Below the pieces are notes generated by a model. That model worked only from the letters and a program-made list of their open reading frames with translations. It searched no databases and was not told where the DNA came from. Both the position numbers and the translations under genes were made by a program. From Spartobacteria bacterium LR76 (GTDB taxonomy: Bacteria > Verrucomicrobiota > Verrucomicrobiia > Chthoniobacterales > Terrimicrobiaceae), in the NCBI GenBank assembly GCA_003054655.1, contig QAYZ01000013.1, forward strand, positions 62,001-126,000: a stretch of DNA of 64,000 nucleotides. Reading direction: 5' to 3'. Below, piece by piece: positions 17,900-26,600 of the stretch; the first letter of the stretch is position 1; every line of letters begins with the position of its first letter.

Positions 17900-18838
17900 A
17901 TGCCGGTCAGTTTCTCTGCATTTAATGAACTCTCCTGCCCCATTGGGGAACTACCCGCAACATCTTTATTAGACCACCTCAGACAACTAACACATACAAT
18001 TTATAATCTATGGCAGATCGGAATTAAAAAAATTAGAGTTACACCTGACTTCCGAACACGCACCAGCAAAGAAGGAGAATCAGTCAATGACTTAATTTTC
18101 AGGCTAGAGCGCCCAGAAAGACAAATATTACTACAGGCCCTCGATTCACCCCATATAAAAGACAACTGCGACCCAGAAGAGGAAAACAGCTTCATCACGC
18201 TAAACGTAACCTCGATCAACGGAGTTAGCACTCCCCATGCAACGGGGATTTTATGTGCATATATCCACAACACAATCATTGTCAGCCTTCCATCTTCAGG
18301 CACCTGGCTAACCAGCAACTTAAATGTCACTATAGCCAACTCAATAGATAATTCACAGTTCGACAGAAAAATCGAACACATCTCTGAGATATCGCACATT
18401 AATACACATCGAAGCTTTTTATGTAGATTAACGATTCCAGAAAACTCACAAAAAGATCCATCTCCATTCCCAAACAGCGATCAAGTTACAAAGGTGTACG
18501 CCAGAAACGACTGGAGCGCTTTTTACTCTTGTTTTAAAAACCTTAATCAGCTCGAGAAAACTGCCAAATATAGAAAAATCGCGTCAGATATAGCCACAGC
18601 TAATGGATACACTTTTAATGCGCGCCTCACATCTTTAAACTCCAGAATCCGCAGAAGCTTAAGACAGATTTTCACTAGAACAACCGACAAAGGAGACATC
18701 CACCTCTCGACCGACTTTGAAAAGGGCGCATTTGAGGTTTGCGACCAAGATGGAAAACATTTGGGTGAATGGCTATTCTCTGGGGAGAAGCACAAGCCAG
18801 CCGACTCAAGCGGTTTTCATGATATCATTTTAAGATAA
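17900..18838 (+). CDS. Hypothetical protein, third gene of the DUF262-ATPase operon
   Basis: 312 residues, starting 4 bases after the ATPase stop. I do not recognise a family. The N-terminal 190 residues have mixed alpha/beta character. A basic helical stretch (about 235-255, NARLTSLNSRIRRSLRQIF) follows. The last 45 residues form a compact unit with STDFEKGAFEVCDQDGKHLG and GEWLF, ending in a HDI motif, which could be a small interaction domain. No nuclease, protease or membrane signature is evident. Its position makes it the likely effector or specificity subunit of the operon; this is inference. Confidence 0.75.
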   Translation: MPVSFSAFNELSCPIGELPATSLLDHLRQLTHTIYNLWQIGIKKIRVTPDFRTRTSKEGESVNDLIFRLERPERQILLQALDSPHIKDNCDPEEENSFITLNVTSINGVSTPHATGILCAYIHNTIIVSLPSSGTWLTSNLNVTIANSIDNSQFDRKIEHISEISHINTHRSFLCRLTIPENSQKDPSPFPNSDQVTKVYARNDWSAFYSCFKNLNQLEKTAKYRKIASDIATANGYTFNARLTSLNSRIRRSLRQIFTRTTDKGDIHLSTDFEKGAFEVCDQDGKHLGEWLFSGEKHKPADSSGFHDIILR

Positions 18839-18909
18839 AGAACGCAAATTTTAGTACCGTTAGAATTTTTCTCGCACCGGTCCGCTAGGCGCAAGCATCT
18901 AGATCAATC

Positions 18910-19614
18910 CTAACTTCGCCCCGCGCGGACCCTTTCCTCCACCCGTTTCGTCAATGACGCATGGAGCCGGAGGAGGTCATCTTCCGTGATGTCGACAAAG
19001 GTGTCCAGCCGCTCCAGGGCGGCGATCACGTCTTCGTGCGTCACCTTGCGCGGATCGGCGGGCGGGGCGGTCTGGCGGACGAGCGCCGCCGGATAGCGCC
19101 TCCAGGCAAAGGGGTAATTCACCGCCACTGCCGCCGCTACGATCACGAGGGCATTGAGCAGTACGGGGCAGGCGACGAAGGAATAGCCCAGATCGTGCAC
19201 CGCCTGGCCGCCCATCACCGCCGTCAGCGCCGTGGCGCCGCCCGGCGGGTGAATGCACTTCAGCACGCGCATCGCCACGATCGAGAGCCCTACCGCGCAG
19301 GCGGCGGCAAACATCGCATCCGGCATCAGCCGCGCGCACGCGACCCCGATCAACGCCGAGACCCCATGCCCCGCCAGTACCGGCCACGGTTGCGAGAGCG
19401 GCCCGTGCGGCACGCCAAAGACTAGCACCGCGCTCGCCCCCATCGAGGCGATGAGCATCGCCGCGCCCGACAGCCCCAGCACGGAATGGCTCACCGCCAT
19501 CACCAGCAGGATGCCCAGCACGCCGCCCACCCCGGAAACGGCCTTTTCCTTCAAGCTGGCCGGATCAAGCTCCGTCCCCAGCCACTCCACGAATCGTACA
19601 ACAACAAACATCAA
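18910..19614 (-). CDS. HPP family integral membrane protein
   Basis: 234 residues with four or five predicted membrane helices and the family hallmark CIHPPGGATAL in the middle (about residues 119-129). HPP proteins are inner-membrane proteins; some members are linked to nitrite transport, but most are uncharacterised. The C-terminal 50 residues are soluble and charged (DPRKVTHEDVIAALERL), which differs from the CBS domains of longer relatives. It stands alone on the minus strand, next to the end of the A+T-rich operon. Confidence 0.85.
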   Translation of the reverse strand: MMFVVVRFVEWLGTELDPASLKEKAVSGVGGVLGILLVMAVSHSVLGLSGAAMLIASMGASAVLVFGVPHGPLSQPWPVLAGHGVSALIGVACARLMPDAMFAAACAVGLSIVAMRVLKCIHPPGGATALTAVMGGQAVHDLGYSFVACPVLLNALVIVAAAVAVNYPFAWRRYPAALVRQTAPPADPRKVTHEDVIAALERLDTFVDITEDDLLRLHASLTKRVEERVRAGRS

Positions 19615-19743
19615 AAAAGAGAGAGCCCGCGATTAACGCCCCACCCCCACCCCGCCGCAAGCCAGAACCACCCTCCCGCGATCCACCGGAACCACCCGCA
19701 AAACGCCAAACACCCCACCCGCAGGAGTCTGAAAACTGAACAC

Positions 19744-19884
19744 TTCCGACTGAAAACTTCCCTTCGCTCCCTTAGCTCCCTTCGCTTCCTTCTGTTCACT
19801 CCCTGCATTAGCCGCCTTCCCTTTGTGTCCTCTGCGACGTTGGCTTCGCCCGTCTCTTAAGCTCGGCTCGGTAAAAGCCTGCCT
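19744..19884 (+). repeat. Dispersed intergenic repeat, copy B
   Basis: The gap 19615-19906 is filled by the same modules as copy A (CCTTCTGTTCA, CTTTGTGTCC) plus a longer unit, GACGTTGGCTTCGCC followed by GTCTC and AAGCTCGGCT (about 19836-19875). This longer unit is shared almost unchanged with copy E at 58681-58722. No gene is supported in the gap. Confidence 0.6.
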
Positions 19885-19906
19885 TCAGCGTCGAATGCCC
19901 ACTCCG

Positions 19907-20287
19907 TTACCCGCGAAAGATCGCCTCGATGTTGTTGCCATCGGGATCGAAGAGAAAAGCGTGGTACAGACCGCCCTCCTCCTCTGGCTCGCCATTGTCA
20001 CGACCGCCATTTTGCAGGCCCGCGCGGTAAAACTCCTCCACCGCCTCTCGGCTCCGCGCCGTGAAGGCAAAGTGAAACGTCCTCACCGCCTGGCGCAGGT
20101 TTCCTTCCCCATCGCGTTCCGCCGGACCGATCCAGAGAAATGGCACATCCGCCTCCCCCGTCATCACCACCGAGCCCCATGCCGGCTGCCGTTCGGAAAT
20201 CCGTATGCCCAGCGGACCGAGGCAGCTTTCATAAAAGGCAAAGCTCCGCTCCGTATCCGTCACGAAAAAGCCAAAGTGATCGAGCAT
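19907..20287 (-). CDS. VOC family (glyoxalase/bleomycin-resistance-like) protein
   Basis: 126 residues from the ATG at 20287; the ATG at 20305 would add six residues (MCDGTR). A single VOC domain is visible: the opening MLDHFGFFVTDTERSFAFYE, a central FHFAFTARSREAVEEFYRAG and a closing YHAFLFDPDGNNIEAIF. His4, His in the central strand and the final Glu are in places where VOC proteins bind metal. Substrates of the family are diverse (lactoylglutathione, catechols, antibiotics) and cannot be inferred. Longer reading frames upstream are encoded by the intergenic repeat and are not credible. Confidence 0.85.
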   Translation of the reverse strand: MLDHFGFFVTDTERSFAFYESCLGPLGIRISERQPAWGSVVMTGEADVPFLWIGPAERDGEGNLRQAVRTFHFAFTARSREAVEEFYRAGLQNGGRDNGEPEEEGGLYHAFLFDPDGNNIEAIFRG

Positions 20288-20378
20288 CCGCGTGCCATCG
20301 CACATCGCCCTGCTCGAGTCGATGGCAAAGCACGCCCAAGCTCCAAGGCACCCGCCACCACCCCTCCCGCCAACCCTT

Positions 20379-20560
20379 AGCTCCCTTCGCTTCCTTCTGT
20401 TCACCCCCTGCCATCGCGGCCTTCCTCTTTGTGTCCTTTGCGACCTTCTGTAAAACCTGCCTTCCGCCCCGGTTGCCTCGCCGCCCCACCGACTCCCGCA
20501 GCGTCTCGCCGCCACCGCGTCCCGCCACCCCTTAGCTTCCTTCTGTTAAAAACTATCTTC
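20379..20560 (+). repeat. Dispersed intergenic repeat, copy C (in a 326-base gene-free stretch)
   Basis: Between the VOC gene and the lipoprotein gene (20288-20613) the sequence repeats the modules of copies A and B: CTTCGCTTCCTTCTGTTCA, CTTTGTGTCCTTTGCGACC and, near 20535, CTTCCTTCTGTTAAAAAC. No other feature is seen, apart from the unmarked promoter of the lipoprotein gene. Confidence 0.6.
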
Positions 20561-20613
20561 CCATCGTAAAAACCACTATTGCCCGTCGCGCGGGAATTTG
20601 AAACTGTCCCGCC

Positions 20614-21243
20614 ATGAAGCTCTCCCTCCCCGCACTTCTGGCCGCGCTCCTGCTCGGCACCATCTTCACCGGCTGCCAGAGCAGCCCCGAGGCCTCGGCC
20701 AATATCTGGCGCAGGCCCGATTACTTCGGCGGACCCAAGAAATCCGTCGCCGTCGCCGTCCTCGCCTATCACGCCGACGTGCGTAAGGAAGTCGAGGACG
20801 CCCTCGTCGCCCGCCTCCGCCAGCAGGGCGTCAACGCCCGGCCCACCTACCCCGTCGTCGACACCCAGACCATCGTCTCCAACAAACCCGCCGCCATCGA
20901 GCGCGCCAAGGCCCTCGGCGTCCAGGCCGTGCTCGCCGTGCGCATGGTCGACCGCGATACGCTCAAGGTCGTGCAAATCTCCCCCGGCAATAACGGCAAA
21001 ACGCTCGCCCCGTGGCAGAACTGGTTTGAATTCTTCAGCGTCCCCTCCGCCTTTGCCACGAATCCCGAGAACGTCCAGCCCGGCAACGTGATCGGCGCGC
21101 AGGCCACCTTCTACGAATCCCCCTCCGGCACGCTCCTCTGGTCCGCCACCTTCACCCACATGGTGAATGACTCCCCGGCCCAGGTCGACCAGCTCGCCGC
21201 CGCCCTCGTGGCCAGGCTCCACAGCGCCGCGCTCATCCCGTAG
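20614..21243 (+). CDS. Putative lipoprotein
   Basis: 209 residues. A lipoprotein signal is clear: a short basic start, a hydrophobic core and the lipobox TGC with Cys21. The mature part (KSVAVAVLAYHADVRKEVED, then RLRQQGVNARPTYPVV) alternates strands and helices. This resembles the class of outer-membrane lipoproteins that have a Rossmann-like or TolB-N-like domain, such as GNA1162/DUF799 proteins. The resemblance is at pattern level only. It is a single gene followed by a hairpin. Confidence 0.75.
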   Translation: MKLSLPALLAALLLGTIFTGCQSSPEASANIWRRPDYFGGPKKSVAVAVLAYHADVRKEVEDALVARLRQQGVNARPTYPVVDTQTIVSNKPAAIERAKALGVQAVLAVRMVDRDTLKVVQISPGNNGKTLAPWQNWFEFFSVPSAFATNPENVQPGNVIGAQATFYESPSGTLLWSATFTHMVNDSPAQVDQLAAALVARLHSAALIP

Positions 21244-21260
21244 TCCGCTCCCGGTCCTCC

Positions 21261-21299
21261 ACCGCTCCCGTTTCCTTCATAAAACGAAAAGGGAGCGGT
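21261..21299 (+). terminator. Hairpin after the lipoprotein gene
   Basis: ACCGCTCCC (21261-21269) pairs with GGGAGCGGT (21291-21299), with a further GTTT/AAAC pairing inside. It starts 17 bases after the lipoprotein stop. No long T-tract follows, so it may be a weak intrinsic terminator or an mRNA-protecting hairpin. Confidence 0.5.
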
Positions 21300-21496
21300 C
21301 CCATACATGCCAAAGCCTGACGAAGCCGCACGCCATCGCAGCCGTGTACGGGCCAGCCCTCCATGCGGAGCGCCATGGTTCCCCCTTTCCAGGGAAGAGC
21401 CAATATCACGTCCCTGAGCGTCCCGGATAGCAGCTCCCCTGCTGCCCGCGCCACTTGGCCGTCACCCGGGCTGGCCACATCCCTTCAGCGACGGCT

Positions 21497-22063
21497 CTAG
21501 GAAGTCCAGACAAACCGTCTCCGACGGCGAGGGCCGCCGCGCCGCACCCATCGCGATGAGGCCCAGGAAACACCTGCGGCCAGGAAGCATCCCACCGTGA
21601 CCTCGAGCGACCGCATGATGGCGATAAACAGATCTGCCGATGGCTGCAGCAGCGTCGAGCCGACGATCAGCGCCACCGTCACCAGCAGCACCCTGCGCGC
21701 AGCCAGGCTCGGTGCCCACAGCACCCCGAGGAGCGCCGCCAGCGTGAGACTTGCGGGCAGCACCCATTTCTGCACGCCACCCACGGTGAGCATGATGACC
21801 GCCAGCACGGAGCCGACCACGGTCCAGTAGAGGCGAGTCAGCGCGGCATCCAGCACCTCGCCCTCACCCGGCTCGTAGACCAGCACAAAGGCGATGATCG
21901 CCCACATCGGGTCCTGCCGCCCGATCGACCAAAAGCCGACGCCGAGCGCGAGGCTTCCCACCAGTACCGCCACGACGTCAAACCACGCGCCGCGCGTGTA
22001 CCTTTCCCCCAGTCTCTTCAATATCTCCATGCCGTTGCTTTCCCAAAAGGGTCTCTCTTCCAT
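21497..22063 (-). CDS. FUSC/aromatic-acid-exporter-like membrane protein
   Basis: 188 residues with about five hydrophobic segments. The arrangement (SLALGVGFWSIGRQDPMWAI, VLVYEPGEG, then LYWTVVGSVLAVIML and a last helix) resembles the N-terminal membrane half of FUSC or ArAE proteins, which export fusaric or aromatic acids. The soluble C-terminal domain of full-length members is absent, and a basic tail (RRGGPRRRRR) ends the chain. An ATG at 22030 (MEILKRLGERY) is an alternative start. It stands alone and the substrate is unknown. Confidence 0.65.
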   Translation of the reverse strand: MEERPFWESNGMEILKRLGERYTRGAWFDVVAVLVGSLALGVGFWSIGRQDPMWAIIAFVLVYEPGEGEVLDAALTRLYWTVVGSVLAVIMLTVGGVQKWVLPASLTLAALLGVLWAPSLAARRVLLVTVALIVGSTLLQPSADLFIAIMRSLEVTVGCFLAAGVSWASSRWVRRGGPRRRRRFVWTS

Positions 22064-22584
22064 CTTTCAGCCCCCTCGTCCGTCAGCCCGTTCCCGCCTC
22101 GACGGCACGATGCCTCCGAAGCAAAAAACAACTTCCGTACGACACCTCTTGCGCAGCCCAAGTCCCGCCGCTGATCTCCTCGAACAACGACGCGAAGAAT
22201 CTAGAAAATTTCAGGTGCCATGACCATAAAAAAACAGTACCTAGAAAAGGGTAGGCAATACGCCACGAAACGCATCCAGTTGCGCCACAAGGCCTCATCA
22301 GCCGCCGCACGAAGCGCTGCTTCTTTGTAACGATTTCGTAACCAGCGGCCTCCGCCGAAAAGTTATTACCTTTTCCCTGAAGGACCTTCCCGTCTGCCTC
22401 GCCGACAGCGAGAGCGGTCTAGATGAAGACGCAGCCGCTGATCGGTGAAAGCCCCCCTGGGGGACGGGCGACACGTTGCGGCGGTTGTGACGCGGCAGTA
22501 TGGATACATCCTTCCCGAACAGATGACGCCGCAAGGCGGCTTTCCCCGCCGCCGAGTATAGACTACAGGTTGATTCGGTCCGGG
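22064..22584. other. Gene-free stretch with one hairpin
   Basis: No credible gene or known RNA was recognised. On the minus strand, GGCGGC-loop-GCCGCC at 22535-22553 lies 31 bases beyond the stop of the PEP-CTERM gene and may end its transcript. A run CCCCCCTGGGGGA near 22450 can also fold. The part from about 22200 to 22400 is richer in A+T than its surroundings and may hold the FUSC-like promoter. Confidence 0.4.
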
Positions 22585-24417
22585 CTAAATCGCCGCCGCC
22601 TTCCGGCACCAGGCGACTGCCACCGCCGCCAACCCGAGGCCGAGGAGCGCGAGCGAACCCGGCTCCGGCACCGCCGTGATGCGGGTGTAGTCGGCCTCGA
22701 TCGACGCCGTGAGCAGGCTCGACACATTCGCGCTATCCGCCGTCTGCCATGATGCGCCGTTCCAGATATTGAGCGCGGCACTGCCGAGATAGCCGAGGAA
22801 GCTGTTGAGATCCGTGTAGTCTCCTTCGATCAGGATCGCGTTGCCCGTCACGAGGCGGATCGTGTCCACCGTCAGCAGAGAGCCGCTATTCAGCACCAGG
22901 GCATTGCCCGTGTTTCCCGCCACGCTGCCGATGTTGACCTCTTCCGCCGTGAGCGAACCGCTCAGGGCCAGCGCGTTGTTGTTGGACCCCGCGCTCTTGC
23001 CGAGGTACAGCGACCGTCCATCCACCACCTGCGCCGCATCGCCTGCGGAAAGCGCCACGATGTTGCCGCTCGTCGCCCCGCCGATCGTCCAGTCATCGCG
23101 CGTGATAAAGCTGATTCCCTCGATCGTGCGCTGGGTATTGCCTGTATCCAGCCTCGTCATGCTGCTCACGCTGCCGGTGTAGGCCGCGCCGGTCTGGGAG
23201 TTCGCCCCGGTCGCCCCGATCACAAACTGATCTCCGTCGATCGCGACCGAGGAGCCAAACTTGAGGTTCGTCGATCCGGCGGAGGCGTACATTTTCACGC
23301 TCTCCGTCACCGCCCCCGAGGCCGCATCCAGATTGCGATAGAGATACACCGCCCCCTGCGCCGTCGTGGTGCCGATCACCGCCGACGCGCTGCCCACCAG
23401 CCCGGTCGTGCCGGAAAGAGCCACGGAATCGCCGAAGTTCATGCTGGCCACGCCGTCCGATGCCGTCAGCTTCGCCGTTTCCGTCACACCGCCCGTCGCC
23501 GTATCCAGACCGGTGAAGAGATACACTGCTCCCTGCCGCGTATTGGCTCCCACCGCCGCGCGTGCGGCAGCCACGAGCGCACGCGCACCCGACACGCTCG
23601 TCGCCGTGCCCAACCGATCCCCCGCCGCCCCGTCGGAGGCGGTGAGCTTTGCCGCCTCATTCACCGTACCCGTCGCCGTGTCCAGGCCGCGAAAAAGGTA
23701 GGCCGCCCCCTGCTGGCTGTTGCCTCCCGCCGCATTGCCATACGCACCGACCACGGCGAGCGAACCCGACACGCCGACCGAGGAGCCGAAGAAGTTGCTC
23801 GCAGCTCCATCGGATGCCACCAGCTTCGCATTCTCCGTCACCGTGCCCGTCGCCGTATCGAGATTACGAAAGACATAGGCCGATCCCTGCGAGGAATTTG
23901 CCCCCACTGCCGAGCTCGAGGCACCCACCACCGCCATCGTGCCGGAGAGCCCCGCCGACGAGCCAAATGCGCCGAAGTCCACTCCATCAGACGCCGCGAG
24001 CTTTGCCGCCTCGGTCACCGTGCCTGAGAGCGTGTCGAGATCGCGGAAGACATAAGCCGCGCCCTGCGCTGTATGCGTACCCACCGTGCCCCGGGTCGCG
24101 CCGATGACGGCTATCGTTCCCGCAACACTGATCCGCCCCCCTGCTCCGAAAAGATCGTTCGACTTGCCATCCGAGGAGGTAAGCACCGCAGCCTGGGTGG
24201 CCTCGCCTGTCTCCGGTTCGAGCCCGCGGAAAAGATACGCCTTTCCGTTCGGCACCGCCGATCCCGTCGCGCCAAAGATCGCCACCGGCCCCGACAGCGC
24301 GGCACTCACGCCGAAGCTTGTACTCGCCACCCCATCGGATGGCGTCAACTCCGCCGCCTCGAGCCCCGCGACCAGGCTCATGCCACCAAAGACCACGCCA
24401 TGCAAAATCCGCTTCAT
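22585..24417 (-). CDS. PEP-CTERM protein with FG-GAP-like beta-propeller repeats
   Basis: 610 residues from the ATG at 24417, preceded by GGGAGATT. A signal peptide (MKRILHGVVFGGMSLVAG) is followed by about seven repeats of some 58 residues with the pattern ASDG, FG, SV, LSG, VGA, QGAAYLFRGLDTATG. These match FG-GAP/integrin-alpha-like blades and would form a seven-bladed propeller. A beta-rich passenger region follows (about 430-590). The end is PEP, a hydrophobic helix (LALLGLGLAAVAVA) and a basic CRK tail, the exosortase signal. Such proteins act at the surface or in the matrix. No partner gene is adjacent. Confidence 0.85.
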   Translation of the reverse strand: MKRILHGVVFGGMSLVAGLEAAELTPSDGVASTSFGVSAALSGPVAIFGATGSAVPNGKAYLFRGLEPETGEATQAAVLTSSDGKSNDLFGAGGRISVAGTIAVIGATRGTVGTHTAQGAAYVFRDLDTLSGTVTEAAKLAASDGVDFGAFGSSAGLSGTMAVVGASSSAVGANSSQGSAYVFRNLDTATGTVTENAKLVASDGAASNFFGSSVGVSGSLAVVGAYGNAAGGNSQQGAAYLFRGLDTATGTVNEAAKLTASDGAAGDRLGTATSVSGARALVAAARAAVGANTRQGAVYLFTGLDTATGGVTETAKLTASDGVASMNFGDSVALSGTTGLVGSASAVIGTTTAQGAVYLYRNLDAASGAVTESVKMYASAGSTNLKFGSSVAIDGDQFVIGATGANSQTGAAYTGSVSSMTRLDTGNTQRTIEGISFITRDDWTIGGATSGNIVALSAGDAAQVVDGRSLYLGKSAGSNNNALALSGSLTAEEVNIGSVAGNTGNALVLNSGSLLTVDTIRLVTGNAILIEGDYTDLNSFLGYLGSAALNIWNGASWQTADSANVSSLLTASIEADYTRITAVPEPGSLALLGLGLAAVAVAWCRKAAAI

Positions 24418-24730
24418 CGCCAAAAAATCTCCCTCATGAATCTCCTCCGAAGGTCTAGGGAAAACCACACGCCTCTGGCCATTAAAAAATGGATACCGTC
24501 AATACACGCAGCCGCATTCCCGCCCGCCCCGCTCTCGCAACCCGGTCATCATCAAAGTGAAGACGGTATCTTTCACAAAATCGTAACAAAACAGATTTTA
24601 TCATCCCGATCGGTCAATACATCCCGCGCTCGGGGCTTCCTGGATTCCCGCCATCCGCCACGCAACCTATTGCTTGAAGCCCATGCAACTTTCCACCCAT
24701 CCGCGAACAACCCCCGAAGCGAACTACCCC
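24418..24730. other. Divergent intergenic region
   Basis: This stretch separates the minus-strand propeller gene from the plus-strand small lipoprotein and must carry both promoters. The part at 24560-24620 is A+T-rich (TTTCACAAAATCGTAACAAA). No operator, RNA or gene stands out. Frames running through the region have no start signals or family features. Confidence 0.45.
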
Positions 24731-25033
24731 ATGATGAAACTACCGCTTTCCCTCCTCGCTGTCGGATGCGCCGCCGTGCTCGCAGGTTGCAACGCCGCCT
24801 CCTCCGTCACCCTCACGCAGGAAAACCTCGACAAGATCCAGGACGGCATGTCTGCCGCCCAGGTAAAGACCATCCTCGGCGCTCCCACGGAGTCCAAGGA
24901 AGAGCCAATTCCCGTCGTCGGCGGCACCAAGACCACCTACACGTATACGAACTCCGCCGGAGCCAATGTCGTCATCGTCCTGAAAAACGACACCGTCCAG
25001 TCCAAGGAAGGCCACTTCCCCGAGAAAAAATAG
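24731..25033 (+). CDS. Small BamE/SmpA-like lipoprotein
   Basis: 100 residues from ATG ATG at 24731/24734; the longer frame from 24674 lacks a signal. A lipobox (AVLAGC, Cys20) ends the signal. The mature part has the SmpA/OmlA pattern: NLDKIQDGMSAAQVKTILGA, then PT-S and a Tyr-rich strand TTYTYTN, closing with IVLKNDTV. SmpA/BamE proteins are outer-membrane lipoproteins; the short one-domain form also occurs as DUF3862-like proteins. It is a single gene followed by a long hairpin. Confidence 0.75.
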   Translation: MMKLPLSLLAVGCAAVLAGCNAASSVTLTQENLDKIQDGMSAAQVKTILGAPTESKEEPIPVVGGTKTTYTYTNSAGANVVIVLKNDTVQSKEGHFPEKK

Positions 25034-25053
25034 CAGCCCCCCTTTGCCGACAA

Positions 25054-25109
25054 CGCCCCGGCTCCCCAGCGGTCAACAACTTGGGACGGAGACCGAAGGA
25101 GCCGGGGCG
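25054..25109 (+). terminator. Long-stem hairpin after the SmpA-like gene
   Basis: CGCCCCGGCTCC (25054-25065) is a perfect 12-base complement of GGAGCCGGGGCG (25098-25109). It begins 20 bases after the stop codon. There is no T-run, so rho-independent termination is only likely. Confidence 0.6.
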
Positions 25110-25242
25110 CCCTGGTGGAGAGCCATTTTTCCCGTCCCGTAGCATTACGTAATTCCCCACTCCCCGCAGCAAAGCTCCCCGCCGGGCGCGGGAATGCTCT
25201 TTTCCCGCCCGCCGCCTTCCGCTACGCAAGTGGGTTCTGTCC

Positions 25243-26148
25243 GTGAGCCCGCGCCCCCTGTTAATTCCTGCGATCATCGCCCTTCTCACCGCGCTCTTTT
25301 GCGCACCTGCGCAGGCCTACAATCAACCTGAAACCTGGCCCCAGCCTTTGCAGGACAAGGCGGCAGCGTTCCAGCCAGCCTACCAGCTCATCCAGCAAAA
25401 GGACTACGCGAAGGCCCTCCCCATCCTCCAGCAAAACATCCGCGACTACCCGCAGGCCGAGACCATCGACTACGAATACGTCTGGGGCTTCTACTGCCTC
25501 GCCCAGCTCAGCCGCTTTCAGGAGATGGAGGAGTATTACGCCATCATCCTCCAGCGCGGCTACACCGGAGAGGTCCGCGACAAGGTCACTGACATGAACC
25601 GCGATTGGGCCTCGCGAATCATCGAGACAAGGGAAGCCCTGGAGAAACGCCTTGATGAACCCGGCGCCCGCCACACCCTGCGCAAGCTCGCCGAGATCGA
25701 GGCCGCCCATCCCGCCCCAGGCCGCAAGCAGATCGGCCCCTTTGAGCGCTGCTACGATGCCCACCGCCGCCGGAAGACCTTCTGCATCGGCAGCAGCGAG
25801 CCCAACAGCCTGCGCCCGTGGCACATCAGCCTCTCCACCTCCGAGCTCACCGCCGCGCGGAAATGGCATCCCCCCGACCCTCCCTCCATCTCCATCGGCC
25901 TCGCCACCGCTCTCGCCCACAAGGAGATCGAGCTGCGCAAGGTCCGGGATGTCGCCTTTTCCTCCGTCACGATGAGGCAGTTCGATTCCGATCCGCGGCA
26001 CCGCGAATTCCCCGACATCTGGTACTACATCGTCGAGTTTTCCAGCACGCGGCCCGCGCTACGCTTCGCCGAGGCCGCCAGCATCTACGTCCTCATGGAT
26101 GGCACCGTCCTCCAGCCCCGTCCCGGCCAGTTCCAACCCGCCTACTAG
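25243..26148 (+). CDS. Secreted hypothetical protein
   Basis: 301 residues from a GTG start. A signal peptide (LLIPAIIALLTALFCAPAQA) is followed by a helical, TPR-like part (about 40-130, with YQLIQQKDYAKALPILQQNI). The C-terminal domain of about 110 residues contains WHISLSTSEL, IWYYIVEF and IYVLMDGTVLQPRPG. The next gene encodes the same type of domain alone (see 26150). I do not recognise the domain. The two genes are one base apart, so they are surely cotranscribed and probably work together in the periplasm. Confidence 0.75.
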   Translation: MSPRPLLIPAIIALLTALFCAPAQAYNQPETWPQPLQDKAAAFQPAYQLIQQKDYAKALPILQQNIRDYPQAETIDYEYVWGFYCLAQLSRFQEMEEYYAIILQRGYTGEVRDKVTDMNRDWASRIIETREALEKRLDEPGARHTLRKLAEIEAAHPAPGRKQIGPFERCYDAHRRRKTFCIGSSEPNSLRPWHISLSTSELTAARKWHPPDPPSISIGLATALAHKEIELRKVRDVAFSSVTMRQFDSDPRHREFPDIWYYIVEFSSTRPALRFAEAASIYVLMDGTVLQPRPGQFQPAY

Positions 26149-26149
26149 G

Positions 26150-26599
26150 ATGAATAGACTGCTTCCGCTCCTCGCCATCATGGTCTGCCTCGCGTTGGCG
26201 ACAGCCTCCGCACGCTCCCGCACCATAGTGAGCTTTCCCTTCCAAAACACCGGCACCGGCGCAGACCCCTGGACGGTGATGCTCGACCGCGACGTCCTCC
26301 TCGCCTCGCCGCAGTGGACCGACCCAGCCGCCTCGGAGCCTCCGTTCCCTCCGGACAAGGCCATACAGATCGCACTCGACGTCGCGCATTCTCTCAGCGC
26401 GACCACCGGCATCTCCCTGCTGAGCATTAACAAAACGACTCTCTATGAAACCAGCCTCTGGTACTACGAGATCACCATGGAAGGCGACCCCGCCGGCATC
26501 CTGAAGCGCAATGGCTGCGACAAGATCTACATCCTCATGGACGGCACCCGCCTCAAGCCCAGCCCCGGCCGCCTGGATGCCGTCTACGAGAAGCAATGA
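26150..26599 (+). CDS. Secreted hypothetical protein, paralogue of the upstream C-terminal domain
   Basis: 149 residues starting one base after the preceding stop. A signal peptide (LLPLLAIMVCLALATASA) leads into a domain that mirrors the last third of the upstream protein: DPWTVMLDRDVLL against WHISLSTSEL, LWYYEITME against IWYYIVEF, and IYILMDGTRLKPSPGR against IYVLMDGTVLQPRPGQ. This is a clear duplication. The function is unknown. Stop and next start are one base apart, so the following gene may also be coupled. Confidence 0.75.
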   Translation: MNRLLPLLAIMVCLALATASARSRTIVSFPFQNTGTGADPWTVMLDRDVLLASPQWTDPAASEPPFPPDKAIQIALDVAHSLSATTGISLLSINKTTLYETSLWYYEITMEGDPAGILKRNGCDKIYILMDGTRLKPSPGRLDAVYEKQ

Positions 26600-26600
26600 T

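Noticed and set aside
19611-19808. Minus-strand frame with RKRRELRERREVFSRK
   Set aside because: It is encoded by the dispersed intergenic repeat; similar basic frames recur in every copy.
22380-22560. Riboswitch upstream of or near the propeller gene
   Set aside because: The stretch lies downstream of that gene's stop, and the GTGAAAGCCCCCC-like string does not match a riboswitch core I recognise.
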